DNA of 64,000 nucleotides from Gammaproteobacteria bacterium (GCA_014132595.1 BMAG01000043.1:1-64000), one strand, 5' to 3'; shown: positions 18,360 through 28,060, numbered from the stretch's first letter. Program-made: numbers and translations. The notes: generated by a model from the letters alone, not told the origin.

Positions 18360-19754
18360 TTAAAATGGCAATTCTAATTCTGGCTTAATTGTTAATAACA
18401 AATTTCTAAATAACGCCTGAATGCTCTTTAATACGGGTTCACTTTTCGCTTCAAAACGTAAGACTAGACAGGGTGTCGTATTGGATAACCTTATTAATCC
18501 CCAACCATCTGCAAAATTGACACGTAACCCATCAATGGTCACATGTTCTGCGCCGCTAAAATTAGCTTCGTTAATTAATGCATTCATTAATGCAAACTTT
18601 TCATCTTCTTCAATATCAATTTTTAATTCAGGAGTATTAATGCTATTAGGAATCGCATCAAACAATTGACCGCTATTTTGATTCGCTGCGGCTAAAATCT
18701 TAAGCAACCGCGCACCTGCATAAATAGCATCATCAAATCCATACCATTCATCTTTAAAAAAGATATGACCACTCATCTCACCTGCTAAAGCTGCGCGTGT
18801 TTCAGCAAGCTTGGCTTTAATCAGTGAATGACCTGTTTTCCACATCACAGGCTCGCCCCCATGATCGCGAATCAGTTTTTCTAAATGTTGTGTGCATTTC
18901 ACATCATAAATAATTTTTGCACCCGGATGAGCCGCCAACACGTCTATTGCATATAACATTAATAAACGATCCGGCCAAATCACATCGCCGCGATTCGTCA
19001 CCACCCCCAAACGATCACCATCTCCATCAAATGCCAGACCAATGTCAGATTGGGTTTCTTTTACTTTTCGAATTAAATCTTGTAAATTTTCGGTTTGACT
19101 GGGATCCGGATGATGGTGCGGGAAATGCCCATCTACCTCACAAAATAACTCAATCACCTCACAACCTAAACGACGAAACAATTCAGGTGCCACACTTCCT
19201 GCCGCACCGTTACCGCAATCAACAACAATTTTAAGTGGACGTGCTAATTGAATGTTACGTGCAACATGAATGCTATATCGTTCAATCATTTCAAGAGAAC
19301 TTAATTGTCCCTCTCCTGAAAGATAGTCTTTTACCATAATGCGCTGATAGATAGCGCTGATATCATTTTCGGCGAGTGTTCGGCCATTAATCATCATTTT
19401 TAGGCCGTTATAATCAGGCGGATTATGACTGCCCGTTAACATAACCCCCGAACGAGTATCGAGTACATACGTTGCATAATACAATAGTGGAGTTGGTACC
19501 ATCCCAATATTCACGACATCACAACCACTGTCTAATATGCCATTACATAATGCATCGACCAATCGGGGCCCCGACAAACGACCATCACGGCCAACCGCCA
19601 TACAACGATCACCGCTTTCCTGCGCCAAAGAACCTAACACACGGCCAATGGCATAAACAATTTCTTCAGTCAACGTCTTGCCTACAATCCCGCGAATATC
19701 ATAAGCACGAAAAATAGAAGGATTTACTGAAATAGAAGATTGCAACATAGTCAT
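18360..19754 (-). CDS. algC: Phosphomannomutase/phosphoglucomutase
   Basis: Interconverts hexose 6- and 1-phosphates for LPS and exopolysaccharide sugar nucleotides. At 464 residues it matches the AlgC type. The phosphoserine is in MLTGSHNPPDYNGLK, the Mg2+ site in FDGDGDRLG, and the sugar-binding loop is GEMSGHIFF. Two in-frame ATGs occur at 19754 and 19748; the first is used here. The gene starts three bases after the dut stop. Gene order coaBC-dut-algC is the same as in Pseudomonas. Its products would feed the heptosyl core made by waaF/waaC further along. Confidence 0.95.
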   Translation of the reverse strand: MTMLQSSISVNPSIFRAYDIRGIVGKTLTEEIVYAIGRVLGSLAQESGDRCMAVGRDGRLSGPRLVDALCNGILDSGCDVVNIGMVPTPLLYYATYVLDTRSGVMLTGSHNPPDYNGLKMMINGRTLAENDISAIYQRIMVKDYLSGEGQLSSLEMIERYSIHVARNIQLARPLKIVVDCGNGAAGSVAPELFRRLGCEVIELFCEVDGHFPHHHPDPSQTENLQDLIRKVKETQSDIGLAFDGDGDRLGVVTNRGDVIWPDRLLMLYAIDVLAAHPGAKIIYDVKCTQHLEKLIRDHGGEPVMWKTGHSLIKAKLAETRAALAGEMSGHIFFKDEWYGFDDAIYAGARLLKILAAANQNSGQLFDAIPNSINTPELKIDIEEDEKFALMNALINEANFSGAEHVTIDGLRVNFADGWGLIRLSNTTPCLVLRFEAKSEPVLKSIQALFRNLLLTIKPELELPF

Positions 19755-19757
19755 TCG

Positions 19758-20267
19758 TTATTTTTTTCCTGATGAGCCAAAACCACCGGTCCCACGTGAA
19801 GTTTCATCAAACTCACTGACGACCTCAAAATTGACGCGCACAACCGGTAGGAAGACTAATTGTGCAATACGATCACCGGGCTCTATAGTATACATATTTT
19901 GACCACGATTCCAGCAAGAAATCATAAGAGGGCCTTGATAATCAGCATCAATTAATCCAACAAGGTTACCTAATACAATACCATGCTTATGCCCCAGACC
20001 TGAGCGAGGCAAAATCACAGCAGCAAGCGTTGGATCTCCAATATAGATAGCAATACCCGTGGGAATTAAATGAGTCTCACCGGGCTGCAAAACAAGTTTC
20101 TCATCGAGACAAGCGCGCAAATCCAGACCCGCAGAAGCAGATGTTTCATAACGCGGCAGAGGAAATTCATTACCGATACGTTTATCCAAAATTTTTACCT
20201 GAATAGGCAAAGTAAACTCCTTATCACTTAAAGAATTTATGATATCCAAATTATCTTTATGCTGCAT
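19758..20267 (-). CDS. dut: Deoxyuridine triphosphatase (dUTPase)
   Basis: Hydrolyses dUTP to dUMP, which keeps uracil out of DNA and supplies substrate for ThyA. All five trimeric dUTPase motifs are present: [38 protein letters not shown] and the mobile C-terminal [10 protein letters not shown]. The protein is 169 residues, with about 18 more at the N-terminus than the E. coli form; this longer start is supported by a strong AAGGAG six bases before the ATG at 20267. It sits between coaBC and algC. Confidence 0.96.
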   Translation of the reverse strand: MQHKDNLDIINSLSDKEFTLPIQVKILDKRIGNEFPLPRYETSASAGLDLRACLDEKLVLQPGETHLIPTGIAIYIGDPTLAAVILPRSGLGHKHGIVLGNLVGLIDADYQGPLMISCWNRGQNMYTIEPGDRIAQLVFLPVVRVNFEVVSEFDETSRGTGGFGSSGKK

Positions 20268-20286
20268 TTTTTACTCCTTCCTATAA

Positions 20287-21510
20287 TTAACGAACCGCAC
20301 TGTCTAAAACTTCATTTCGCTCACAAGAATATTGAACAACGACTAATTCAATTAACTTTCTTGCTAACTTACGTTTTTCCATTTTTGAAAATTCAACTTG
20401 TTCATCCTTCCACAATACAGTTACTGCATTATCATCTCCACCCATTCCAGTAACGACTTCATTCGCAACAATCATATCTAACTTTTTATTCATCAACTTC
20501 TTTTTAGCATTGCCTAAAACATTCTCTGTCTCAGCCGCAAAGCCTACAATAAAAGGTCTTTCAGGAAGCGCTGCCACAGTGGCTGCAATATCTGGAGTGC
20601 GCTCTAACTCCAACATGAAAGTCGATGCTGTTTTCGCAATCTTCTGTGGCGCAATTACTTTGCTGCGATAATCACCCACAGCCGCAACACTAAAAAAAAT
20701 ATCGCACTCTCTTATGCGAGACATCGCCGCATCAAACATCTCTTGGGCGGTGGTCACTGCGATCTTATTCACATGCGGCGGCGTTTCTAAATGAACAGGC
20801 CCGCTGATTAATGTCACCTGCGCACCCGCTGCAATAGCAGCCTCAGCAATCGCATAACCCATTTTCCCAGAACTTCCATTGGTTATAAATCGAACTGGAT
20901 CAATAGGCTCGTGCGTAGGCCCTGCAGTAATAATGATCCTCTTGCCACTCAAACGACCCGTCTCAAATAAAGACGCAACCTTTGCGACTAACTCAACCGG
21001 CTCTAACATACGGCCGAACCCGGTATCACCACAAGCCTGACTTCCTTCACCTGGACCAAAAATATGTATTCCTTTTTTTTGTAATGCTTGCGCATTTTCC
21101 TGCGTCGTCTTATTCTTCCACATACCCTGATTCATGGCGGGTGCAAGTGCAATCGGTGCCTTCGTGACTAAACAAAGCGTCGTTAACAGATCGTTTGCCT
21201 CTCCCCGCAATAACCTCGCCATACAATCGGCACTCGAAGGCGCAATTAAAATCACATCCGCCCAGCGTCCCAATTCAATATGACCCATCGCAGCTTCCGC
21301 TTTTAAATCAAACAAGTCATCATGCACTGGATTGCCAGAGACTGCCTGCATCGTGAGGGGAGTTATAAACTGTTTAGCATTCTCAGTCATCACCACACGC
21401 ACACAGGCACCCGCTTCACGCAATCGCCTCACTAAATCCGCACTCTTGTAAGCCGCGATCCCGCCCGTAACGCCCAATATAATTTGTTTATTTAATAAAC
21501 ACCGTTCCAT
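20287..21510 (-). CDS. coaBC: Bifunctional phosphopantothenoylcysteine decarboxylase/synthetase
   Basis: Carries two successive steps of coenzyme A synthesis. The N-terminal flavoprotein decarboxylase (CoaC) has GVTGGIAAYKSADLVRRL and the catalytic PAMNQGMW motif; the C-terminal CTP-dependent synthetase (CoaB) starts near GKRIIITAGPTHEPIDPVR and contains NGSSGKMGYAIA and GFAAET. The ATG at 21510 fits the family length (407 residues). A start at 21534 has a better ribosome site (GGGGG four bases upstream), and the frame is open to 21591, which would overlap the divergent radC. Confidence 0.94.
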   Translation of the reverse strand: MERCLLNKQIILGVTGGIAAYKSADLVRRLREAGACVRVVMTENAKQFITPLTMQAVSGNPVHDDLFDLKAEAAMGHIELGRWADVILIAPSSADCMARLLRGEANDLLTTLCLVTKAPIALAPAMNQGMWKNKTTQENAQALQKKGIHIFGPGEGSQACGDTGFGRMLEPVELVAKVASLFETGRLSGKRIIITAGPTHEPIDPVRFITNGSSGKMGYAIAEAAIAAGAQVTLISGPVHLETPPHVNKIAVTTAQEMFDAAMSRIRECDIFFSVAAVGDYRSKVIAPQKIAKTASTFMLELERTPDIAATVAALPERPFIVGFAAETENVLGNAKKKLMNKKLDMIVANEVVTGMGGDDNAVTVLWKDEQVEFSKMEKRKLARKLIELVVVQYSCERNEVLDSAVR

Positions 21511-21565
21511 TAATACACCCAAGGGTAAGAACATTAAGCCCCCATCATAATGAAGGAAATTTACT

Positions 21566-22240
21566 ATGACAATTGCTAATTGGCCTCTCACTGAACGACC
21601 CCGGGAGAAATTACTTCTTCATGGCGCTGCAAACCTCTCCGATGCCGAGCTACTTGCGATCTTTTTTTGCACAGGCTCGCGTGGAAAAACAGCCTTAGAT
21701 ATCGCGCGTGAATTATTACAAGAGCATGGCGGCTTAAAGAAAATAATTAACACAGATCCCGCGCTCTTACTTCAAAAAAAAGGGTTGGGTAAGGCCAAAT
21801 ATGCTGCGCTAAAAGCAGCCATCGAACTAGGCCGCCGCTATTTGGAAGAAGATCTACCCTTAGGAAAGCCCCTCACGAACAGTTATCTGACTAAACGCTT
21901 CCTGGCCAATCGCCTAAAAGATTATCCTCATGAAGTTTTTGCCTGCCTATTTCTGGATAACCTTAACCGGATAATCTGTTACGAGGAGCTATTTCACGGC
22001 ACCATCAATGAATCGAATGTTTATCCGCGAGAGCTGGTCAAACGCGGTTTAAAACATAATGCAGCTAAAGTCATCCTCGCTCATAACCATCCTTCAGGCA
22101 GCCCCACCCCCAGCGAATCTGACCAGGAAACGACTCAGCTATTACAAAAAGCATTGACTCTCGTTAGTATTCAAGTCATTGATCATATTGTCGTCGGCAA
22201 TAACCAAACATTATCTTTTGCCGAAGTAGGGTTGCTTTGA
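21566..22240 (+). CDS. radC: RadC-family JAB/MPN domain protein
   Basis: A 224-residue protein with an N-terminal helix-hairpin-helix-like region (LSDAELLAIFF, LLQKKGLGKAKYAALKAA) and a C-terminal metallo-JAB domain with the zinc motif HNHPSGSPTPSESD. The family was once linked to DNA repair, but its real role is unsettled. GAAGGA lies eight bases before the ATG. It faces coaBC divergently and precedes rpmB-rpmG, the same order as in E. coli. Confidence 0.93.
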   Translation: MTIANWPLTERPREKLLLHGAANLSDAELLAIFFCTGSRGKTALDIARELLQEHGGLKKIINTDPALLLQKKGLGKAKYAALKAAIELGRRYLEEDLPLGKPLTNSYLTKRFLANRLKDYPHEVFACLFLDNLNRIICYEELFHGTINESNVYPRELVKRGLKHNAAKVILAHNHPSGSPTPSESDQETTQLLQKALTLVSIQVIDHIVVGNNQTLSFAEVGLL

Positions 22241-22260
22241 AGAAGGCTTTCTGGTATAAA
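22232..22260 (+). promoter_or_regulatory. Candidate promoter for rpmB-rpmG
   Basis: TTGCTT, a 17-base spacer and TATAAA preceded by TGG (extended -10) lie at the end of radC, giving a leader of roughly 95 bases before rpmB. The -35 box is a three-of-six match, so the assignment leans on the -10. Confidence 0.5.
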
Positions 22261-22361
22261 TCGCGACCTGCCTTTAGCTATTTGAGAGTAGCGCTGCAAT
22301 TTTTTTACCCATCCGCGGCGATAAGGCTTAAGATTAAGCTGATGTTATTTGGAGAGAATTT

Positions 22362-22604
22362 ATGTCAAGAGTGTGTCAAGTCACGGGAAAGCGCCCAATA
22401 GTGGGAAATAACGTATCCCATGCAAACAATAAAACCAAGCGCCGTTTCTGCCCAAACCTCCAGGTACATCGCTTTTGGTTAGAAGATGAAAAACGTTATA
22501 TCAAATTACGCGTGAGCACCAAAGGGATGCGTATTATTGATAAATACGGCATCAAACAAGTATTGGAAGATATCAAAAAACGCGAAGAAGAAGGTAGGGC
22601 ATAA
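22362..22604 (+). CDS. rpmB: 50S ribosomal protein L28
   Basis: Large-subunit ribosomal protein of 80 residues. It begins [20 protein letters not shown] and continues with the basic [13 protein letters not shown] segment typical of L28. GGAGAG precedes the ATG. It lies three bases before rpmG, so the two are one transcription unit ended by the terminator at 22821. Confidence 0.97.
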   Translation: MSRVCQVTGKRPIVGNNVSHANNKTKRRFCPNLQVHRFWLEDEKRYIKLRVSTKGMRIIDKYGIKQVLEDIKKREEEGRA

Positions 22605-22607
22605 GTC

Positions 22608-22802
22608 ATGCGCGATAAAATTAAAATGGTTTCCACAGGCTTAACCCAAGCTGGCAAAAAAACCGGAACTTTCCGCACAACAACCAAGAACAAACGTACT
22701 TCTACCGAAAAACGCAAGCAAAAGCATTTTGATAAGCGTGCTTTTAATCCTGAAACAGGCAAATCAGGTATGCATGTTGTGTTTGAAGAAGGCAAAATTT
22801 AA
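22608..22802 (+). CDS. rpmG: 50S ribosomal protein L33, with a short internal insertion
   Basis: Large-subunit protein. The start MRDKIKMVST and core TTTKNKRT are diagnostic. At 64 residues it is about ten longer than most L33 proteins: extra residues occur between the first strand and TTTKNKR (GLTQAGKKTGT) and near the C-terminus (RAFNPETGKSG). It has no cysteines, so it is the zinc-free type. Confidence 0.95.
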   Translation: MRDKIKMVSTGLTQAGKKTGTFRTTTKNKRTSTEKRKQKHFDKRAFNPETGKSGMHVVFEEGKI

Positions 22803-22820
22803 CGGCTTTACTTTGATGTA

Positions 22821-22849
22821 AAAAAACCCGCGATGAGCGGGTTTTTTTT
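22821..22849 (+). terminator. Rho-independent terminator after rpmG
   Basis: A-run, CCCGC stem, GATGA loop, GCGGG, then a run of eight T. It lies 19 bases after the rpmG stop; the A-run lets it act on the minus strand too. Confidence 0.93.
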
Positions 22850-22875
22850 GTCTGTTTTAGGGGAACTATTCAGCG

Positions 22876-22923
22876 TTTTTAGCGGGGCCCATCGCAAACG
22901 TTAACGGTGGGGCCCGCTAAAAA
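22876..22923. terminator. Hairpin between rpmG and the desaturase gene
   Basis: TTTTTAGCGGG pairs with CCCGCTAAAAA around a GC-rich centre and an 18-base loop. On the minus strand it lies 17 bases beyond the desaturase stop and could act as its terminator, though the T-run is short. It could also be a single copy of a palindromic intergenic element. Confidence 0.55.
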
Positions 22924-22939
22924 TGTTGAAGTTATACTA

Positions 22940-24115
22940 TTATGAAACCTTATGAGGAACATACGCCTTTAAGTGCTTCACGAACTCATGCAACGCTTTA
23001 ATACCCGTTGCTTCCGCTTGTCGGCACCACTCTTGAAATGCTTCCAGCAATTCCGCCTGGGAAACCGTACTTTTAACCCACAGGTTCTGTAATTTCAAAC
23101 GGAACTGATACACGATACTTAAAGAATTGTAATGCTGAAGTGCACTCGTTAACTGTTGACGGCTTGCGGGATCAACCAAAGAAGGTTCACGTACTAATAA
23201 TGCTTTGATGCGACGTAATACAGAGCGCTCCTTTTGTCCTGCGCGATTGCGTTCTTCGCTAAATACTGGACGAATCACTTCTCGACTATATCGTGCCAAT
23301 ACCTGAAAACGGTTAGTCAAAATCGCTTTTACTGTTTCTATATCAACAGATTTTTTGCCATATGCTAAACGCACTTTAGGTGGAATACGTTTTGGTTTTG
23401 CGAGTTTAAAAAATCGAAGAATACAAATAACCATCCAGCCCAAATCAAACTCCCACCATTTCACAGAAAATTTAGCAGAAGTTCCATAGGTATGATGATT
23501 GTTATGCAGCTCTTCACCGCCAATAAAAAATGCCCAGGGCGAAATATTGCGAGATTCATCCGGACATTCAAAATTACGATAACCCATGTAGTGACCCACA
23601 CCATTAATAATGCCGGCTGCAAAGAAAGGAATCCAAGCCATTTGAACAGCCCAAATTGTCAGTCCAATGGAGCCAAACAATATAAAATCAAGGATCAACA
23701 TGGAATAAACGCCCCAAGTACTATGAGGGCTGTAGACATTTCGCTCCATCCAATCATCTGGTGTACCTTCACCATAGCGATCGAGGGTTTCCTGATTTTG
23801 CTTTTCTTTACGATAAAGTTCAGCGCCCTGCAGCAACACCGTCAAAATCCCTTTCGTCTGCGGGCTATGAGGATCATCCGATGTTTCAACTTTTGCATGA
23901 TGTTTACGATGGATAGAGGCCCAGTCTTTTGTGCGCATGCCCGTTGTCAGCCAAAGCCAAAAACGAAAGAAATGGCTCACTGCCGGATGCAAATCAAGCG
24001 CACGATGCGCCATGCAACGATGCAAATAAATCGTCACACCTAAAATAGTCATTTGGGTTAGAATAAGAGTTGCAACAATATAGCCCCACCATGGTAACTG
24101 TAAGAGTCCGTGCAT
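22940..24115 (-). CDS. Membrane acyl-lipid/acyl-CoA delta-9 type fatty acid desaturase
   Basis: Inserts a double bond into membrane fatty acids, using O2 and a di-iron centre. The three histidine boxes are present in order: HRCMAH (residues 32-37), HRKHH (in SIHRKHHAKVETSDDPHSP) and HNNHH (in ELHNNHHTYGTS). Hydrophobic helices fill the first 200 residues. The last 120 residues or so form a mostly helical cytosolic tail rich in Arg and Gln for which I recognise no domain. GAGGTGA precedes the ATG. It stands alone between a terminator hairpin and the ABC exporter gene. Confidence 0.9.
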   Translation of the reverse strand: MHGLLQLPWWGYIVATLILTQMTILGVTIYLHRCMAHRALDLHPAVSHFFRFWLWLTTGMRTKDWASIHRKHHAKVETSDDPHSPQTKGILTVLLQGAELYRKEKQNQETLDRYGEGTPDDWMERNVYSPHSTWGVYSMLILDFILFGSIGLTIWAVQMAWIPFFAAGIINGVGHYMGYRNFECPDESRNISPWAFFIGGEELHNNHHTYGTSAKFSVKWWEFDLGWMVICILRFFKLAKPKRIPPKVRLAYGKKSVDIETVKAILTNRFQVLARYSREVIRPVFSEERNRAGQKERSVLRRIKALLVREPSLVDPASRQQLTSALQHYNSLSIVYQFRLKLQNLWVKSTVSQAELLEAFQEWCRQAEATGIKALHEFVKHLKAYVPHKVS

Positions 24116-24247
24116 CTTTCACCTCGACTTGTTATGTTGTGTATAACTTTAAAAAGAATAGCGCAATAATAGCATAATTTGATGCGCAAAAAACGCATGA
24201 CATAAAACTATTTATTCCTGAGTTTATATTTTATATTAATCAATAGG

Positions 24248-25960
24248 TTAAGTACCGTACACTTCAAGATCTATTTCCAGGTCATGATAGCTGTCAATAC
24301 TGGGCTGATGCCCTACACTGACGACTGAACAATCCGGCAGTTTGTTCTTCAATAAATTATAAACCTGCTTCTCATGTGCCAAATCTAAAGCGGAAGTGCT
24401 TTCATCTAAAAAGACCCAGAAAGGTTTATGTACTAAAACGCGAATAAAAGCAATGCGTTGCAATTCACCTGGTGATAAATGTTCTGACCAGCGTTCTACA
24501 TCATGCAATCGTCCTGTTAATTGCGATAAATCACATTCTTGTAATAACTGAATCAAAAGCTCATCCGGTGCATCATGGATTTTGTCAGGAAATACGATGG
24601 CTTCTCGCAAACTTCCCAATGGCATATAATTGGTTTGCGGCAAAAACATAATACTTTTCTTTTTCTCAGGCAAAGAGATCTCTCCTGCGCCAAAAGGCCA
24701 AATACCTGCAAGCGTGCGAACAAAGGTACTTTTGCCCAAACCAGAATGGCCTTTAACCACATAATTCCGGCCATGAATCAGTTCCTGATTAACATTTGTT
24801 AATAATGTATCACCCCGCGGCGTTTTAATTGTTAGATTTTTAGCAATAATTTTTTCGTCCATGTTTTCAGAAAAAACAAATTTATTATGAGCCTTTGCTG
24901 CTTGCTCCACTTCATCCATATGATTTAAAAAAGTCAGTAATCGTCGAATCACGGCTCGCCATTCCGCAATCGCGGTATACGAATTTACAATAAATGAAAA
25001 AGCATCCTGAATACGTGAAAAAGCGGATAATGCTTGCATGAGACCGCCCAATTTAAAGACTTTATTAAAATAATTAGGCAAAGCCACAACTAACGGCAAA
25101 ATCACTGAAACTTGGTTATAGCCTGCAGTAAACCATAATAATAATTTTTGTCTCAAAATAATCGCATACCAATTTTCAAGCACCCCCGAAAATATTTTTT
25201 GCAAAATAGTTTTTTGATTATCTTCTCCTCGATAAAGCGCAATATGTTCCGCATGAGAGCGTACATCAATCGCTGCAAAACGGAAATTTGCTTCACGGCG
25301 TTGTTGTTCAAAATTCAAAGCAACTAAGGGATAACCTATTTTGAATGTGCATAACGTGCCAATAATGGAATAAATAATACCGACCCAGACAAGATAGCCG
25401 GGGATATGCAATGTGCCATATCGTCCCAAAGGTATATTTAAGTACCCTGACAATTTCCAAAGTACAAAAATAAATGCAAATATCGTAGTTACTGCACTGA
25501 TTAACCCAATGGTTAAAGTCAAGGTAGATAATACAAGGCTGCCTATATCTTCTTGAATACGCTGATCCGGGTTATCCGTATGTTCATCGAAATTTTCCAG
25601 ATAATAATAACTGCGATTTTCAAGCCACCGTCCCAGAAATTGTTCAGTCAGCCATCGCCGCCAGCGCAACGCCAAAAATTGTTGAATATAATATCGATAA
25701 ACAGAAACAACGATGTTCACCGCTGCCAAAAACATAAAGATCGCGAGCAAATCTAATGCGGCATGACGATTATAATCTTGCAAGGCGTCGTAAAAATAGT
25801 TATACCAAGTGGTAAAGATTACATCCATGCCAACCAAAAAAATGGACATCACTAACACAACAGCCAACATAAAATAAGCGAAGAAACGTTGACTTGATTG
25901 CCAGTAAATCTTAATCAGTTGCCATGCGGTATAAGGACGTGCTGCCAGCTGTTGATCCAT
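24248..25960 (-). CDS. ABC transporter, SbmA/BacA-like membrane domain fused to ATPase
   Basis: Half-transporter of 570 residues acting as an inner-membrane dimer. The membrane part (about 1-330) has several helices and the family segments WYNYFYDALQDYN and WRRWLTEQFLGRWLENRSYY, with NPDQRIQEDI, all typical of the SbmA/BacA and YddA group. The C-terminal ATPase has Walker A GHSGLGKST, signature LSPGELQR and Walker B WVFLDESTSALD. Relatives move peptides, cobalamin or very-long-chain acyl groups; the substrate here is not known. Upstream lies the divergent OmpA-type lipoprotein gene. Confidence 0.9.
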   Translation of the reverse strand: MDQQLAARPYTAWQLIKIYWQSSQRFFAYFMLAVVLVMSIFLVGMDVIFTTWYNYFYDALQDYNRHAALDLLAIFMFLAAVNIVVSVYRYYIQQFLALRWRRWLTEQFLGRWLENRSYYYLENFDEHTDNPDQRIQEDIGSLVLSTLTLTIGLISAVTTIFAFIFVLWKLSGYLNIPLGRYGTLHIPGYLVWVGIIYSIIGTLCTFKIGYPLVALNFEQQRREANFRFAAIDVRSHAEHIALYRGEDNQKTILQKIFSGVLENWYAIILRQKLLLWFTAGYNQVSVILPLVVALPNYFNKVFKLGGLMQALSAFSRIQDAFSFIVNSYTAIAEWRAVIRRLLTFLNHMDEVEQAAKAHNKFVFSENMDEKIIAKNLTIKTPRGDTLLTNVNQELIHGRNYVVKGHSGLGKSTFVRTLAGIWPFGAGEISLPEKKKSIMFLPQTNYMPLGSLREAIVFPDKIHDAPDELLIQLLQECDLSQLTGRLHDVERWSEHLSPGELQRIAFIRVLVHKPFWVFLDESTSALDLAHEKQVYNLLKNKLPDCSVVSVGHQPSIDSYHDLEIDLEVYGT

Positions 25961-26108
25961 CCCTCTTGCTCCAATCCCACTTTAATAAAAAACATGATAG
26001 CACATTGATTGAGGTGCAATGTATACTCATAGCGTCTGGGTTTTAGGTATTGTACTATTCTAAAATTAACCCTTTCATGGCTAGAGGAATAATCGCACAG
26101 GAAATGGC

Positions 26109-27017
26109 ATGATTTACAAATTCAAATTTCAAGCAGTCCTCATTTCCATACTCGCACTAAGCATGACTGCGTGCAGTTATAATCCTTTTAATAAAAGCGA
26201 TCACCTAACAGGCAGTGCTTTGGGCACGGGAGCAGGCGCTGTCGTGGGTGGAACTGCTGCAGCCGCCATGGGAGTTTCTTCTAAACCTATGATTGCCTTG
26301 GCTGCACTGACCGGCGGAGCTGTGGGTTATTATGTCACTTCTTTACGTTTTGATTCAGCGGGGATCATCCAAGGCGGCGGTCAGGTGTATACTTTAGGTG
26401 ATTATGCCACGATTGAAATTCCATCAGACAGACTCTTTGAGACTAACTCATCGGATTTATTACCAGAAGCAGAGCCTATTTTAAAAAGTGCAGTCAATGT
26501 ATTAAACCGTTATGGCTGTAACAACATCATGATATCTGGTAATACAAGCGGATTTGGCTCCGCACGTTTTGAACATCGATTATCAGAAGACCGTGCCAGA
26601 CAAGTTGCCGGATTCTTATGGGCCAATGGCATCAGCGGTTTCAAGTCACAAAGTCTGGATAGCCGCAAACTCACATATGTGGGTTATGGCAATTATTTTC
26701 CAGTCGCCAATAACATTACCAACACAGGAATACGCGCGAACAGCCGAATACAAATCACGGCTTACCCTACAAAAGACCAATTATTAATTACCAAAAAACA
26801 ACAAGCGTTTAATAACGTCGGGGATATTGATGAGCCTCATCTTTCCGTCACCCCCGATGAAGTACCCAATATAGATGCCGCTTTCTCGAATAACACAACA
26901 CGCCTACCTGAGCGGGGAAGTAGTCATACTAACGATTATGCCGATGCTTTTTCTGAAACCAGCACACAAACAGGATCTATTTCTGCTCGTGAAAGCCGAT
27001 CATCCGGTTATTATTAA
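26109..27017 (+). CDS. OmpA-family lipoprotein with glycine-zipper segment
   Basis: Outer-membrane lipoprotein of 302 residues that should bind peptidoglycan. A signal peptide ends in MTAC, with Cys22 the lipidated residue. Residues 34-75 are a Gly/Ala-rich glycine-zipper (GSALGTGAGAVVGGTAAAA). A peptidoglycan-binding OmpA domain covers about 95-220, with LFETNSSDLLPEAEPIL, SGNTSGFGSARFEHRLSEDRA and a RANSRIQI ending. The last 70 residues are polar and low in complexity (Ser/Thr-rich). ACAGGAAA precedes the ATG. It resembles the OmpA-type lipoproteins of Legionellales, but nothing here ties it to a secretion system. Confidence 0.88.
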   Translation: MIYKFKFQAVLISILALSMTACSYNPFNKSDHLTGSALGTGAGAVVGGTAAAAMGVSSKPMIALAALTGGAVGYYVTSLRFDSAGIIQGGGQVYTLGDYATIEIPSDRLFETNSSDLLPEAEPILKSAVNVLNRYGCNNIMISGNTSGFGSARFEHRLSEDRARQVAGFLWANGISGFKSQSLDSRKLTYVGYGNYFPVANNITNTGIRANSRIQITAYPTKDQLLITKKQQAFNNVGDIDEPHLSVTPDEVPNIDAAFSNNTTRLPERGSSHTNDYADAFSETSTQTGSISARESRSSGYY

Positions 27018-27018
27018 T

Positions 27019-28050
27019 TTAAGAAACCCACTCAGATAGTGCTGCCCAGACCTGGGAAGGTGACAATGTTGAGAAACATGGCGGATTGACAGAAAAATCT
27101 TTTTTATCCTGATAAGTACACTCACGACTAAAACAAGGCGAGCAGGGGAAATTAACCGATAAATGTTTTTGTGACTGACCTAATGCACCTGTTAAAACAG
27201 GATCTGTCGGTCCGTACAATGAAACCGTTGGCACATCTAATGCAGCCGCCAAATGCCCTAACCCTGTATCGACAGCCGCAATCGCTTGAGCGCCCGCCAA
27301 TATCTTGGCCATTCCCGTCAAATCTTGTCGCGATAATACTTCGGCATGAGTACACGCAGCTGCAATACGCTCTGCGCGCGCCTGTTCTGAAACACTACCC
27401 CAAGGCAGCTTAATCAAAAATCCCTGCATCGCGGCGAGTCTGGCCAACTCAATCCAGTACACCTCGGGCCAATGCTTGGTTGACCAGGTTGTACCATGCA
27501 AAAAAACAAGATATTTTTCAGAACCATTTTCTTGCTGAAAACGCTTTCGATCAATACCATAATCAGGCAAGGTTGCCGGTAATTTATAACCTAGTGCCCG
27601 ACTAAACAAATCCCGCACTCTTGTCACTGCATGCTGTTCTTTTACTTTTGCAGTTGAATAACGCTTTTGATAAAAAAGTGCCGCTAATGGATCGCGCGCA
27701 GAATGAAAATCAAAACCACAACGTTTGCCTCTTGCATTTAAAGCCAAAAATGCACTTTTTAATAATCCTTGCGCATCAATCACTAAATCATAGTGAGTTG
27801 ATCGCAGTAAGTGACGGAAAGAATGCCACTCTTCTCGTGTTTTTTGTGTAAAAATATTTTTACGCCAACGACGTAACGCAACAGGAAGACTATTTTTAAC
27901 TAGAGGGTGCCAACGTGTTACTTCAGAAAACCCTTCTTCTACAACCCAATCAAAGGAAATGCCTGGAATAGCTTTTCCTGCATCAGTCAAAGCGGGCAAA
28001 GTATGTATCACATCACCCATTGAAGAAGTTTTAATAATTAAAACTCGCAT
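27019..28050 (-). CDS. waaC: LPS heptosyltransferase I
   Basis: Adds the first heptose to Kdo of the LPS inner core at the cytosolic face of the inner membrane. GT9-family protein of 343 residues, starting MRVLIIKTSSMGDVIHTLPAL, with FDWVVEEGF and VIDAQGLLKSA, and the C-terminal nucleotide-sugar site DTGLGHLAAALDVPTVSLYGPTDP. The frame is open to 28071, but AAGGAG seven bases before the ATG at 28050 and the family N-terminus fix the start. It follows waaF by ten bases. Confidence 0.95.
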   Translation of the reverse strand: MRVLIIKTSSMGDVIHTLPALTDAGKAIPGISFDWVVEEGFSEVTRWHPLVKNSLPVALRRWRKNIFTQKTREEWHSFRHLLRSTHYDLVIDAQGLLKSAFLALNARGKRCGFDFHSARDPLAALFYQKRYSTAKVKEQHAVTRVRDLFSRALGYKLPATLPDYGIDRKRFQQENGSEKYLVFLHGTTWSTKHWPEVYWIELARLAAMQGFLIKLPWGSVSEQARAERIAAACTHAEVLSRQDLTGMAKILAGAQAIAAVDTGLGHLAAALDVPTVSLYGPTDPVLTGALGQSQKHLSVNFPCSPCFSRECTYQDKKDFSVNPPCFSTLSPSQVWAALSEWVS

Positions 28051-28060
28051 GCCAGTCTCC

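Noticed and set aside
22496-22795. Minus-strand 99-residue ORF
   Set aside because: Antisense to rpmB and rpmG, both certain.
26109-27017. OmpA-type lipoprotein as a Dot/Icm (type IV secretion) component
   Set aside because: Only the general lipobox plus OmpA layout is shared; length differs and no dot/icm gene lies nearby.
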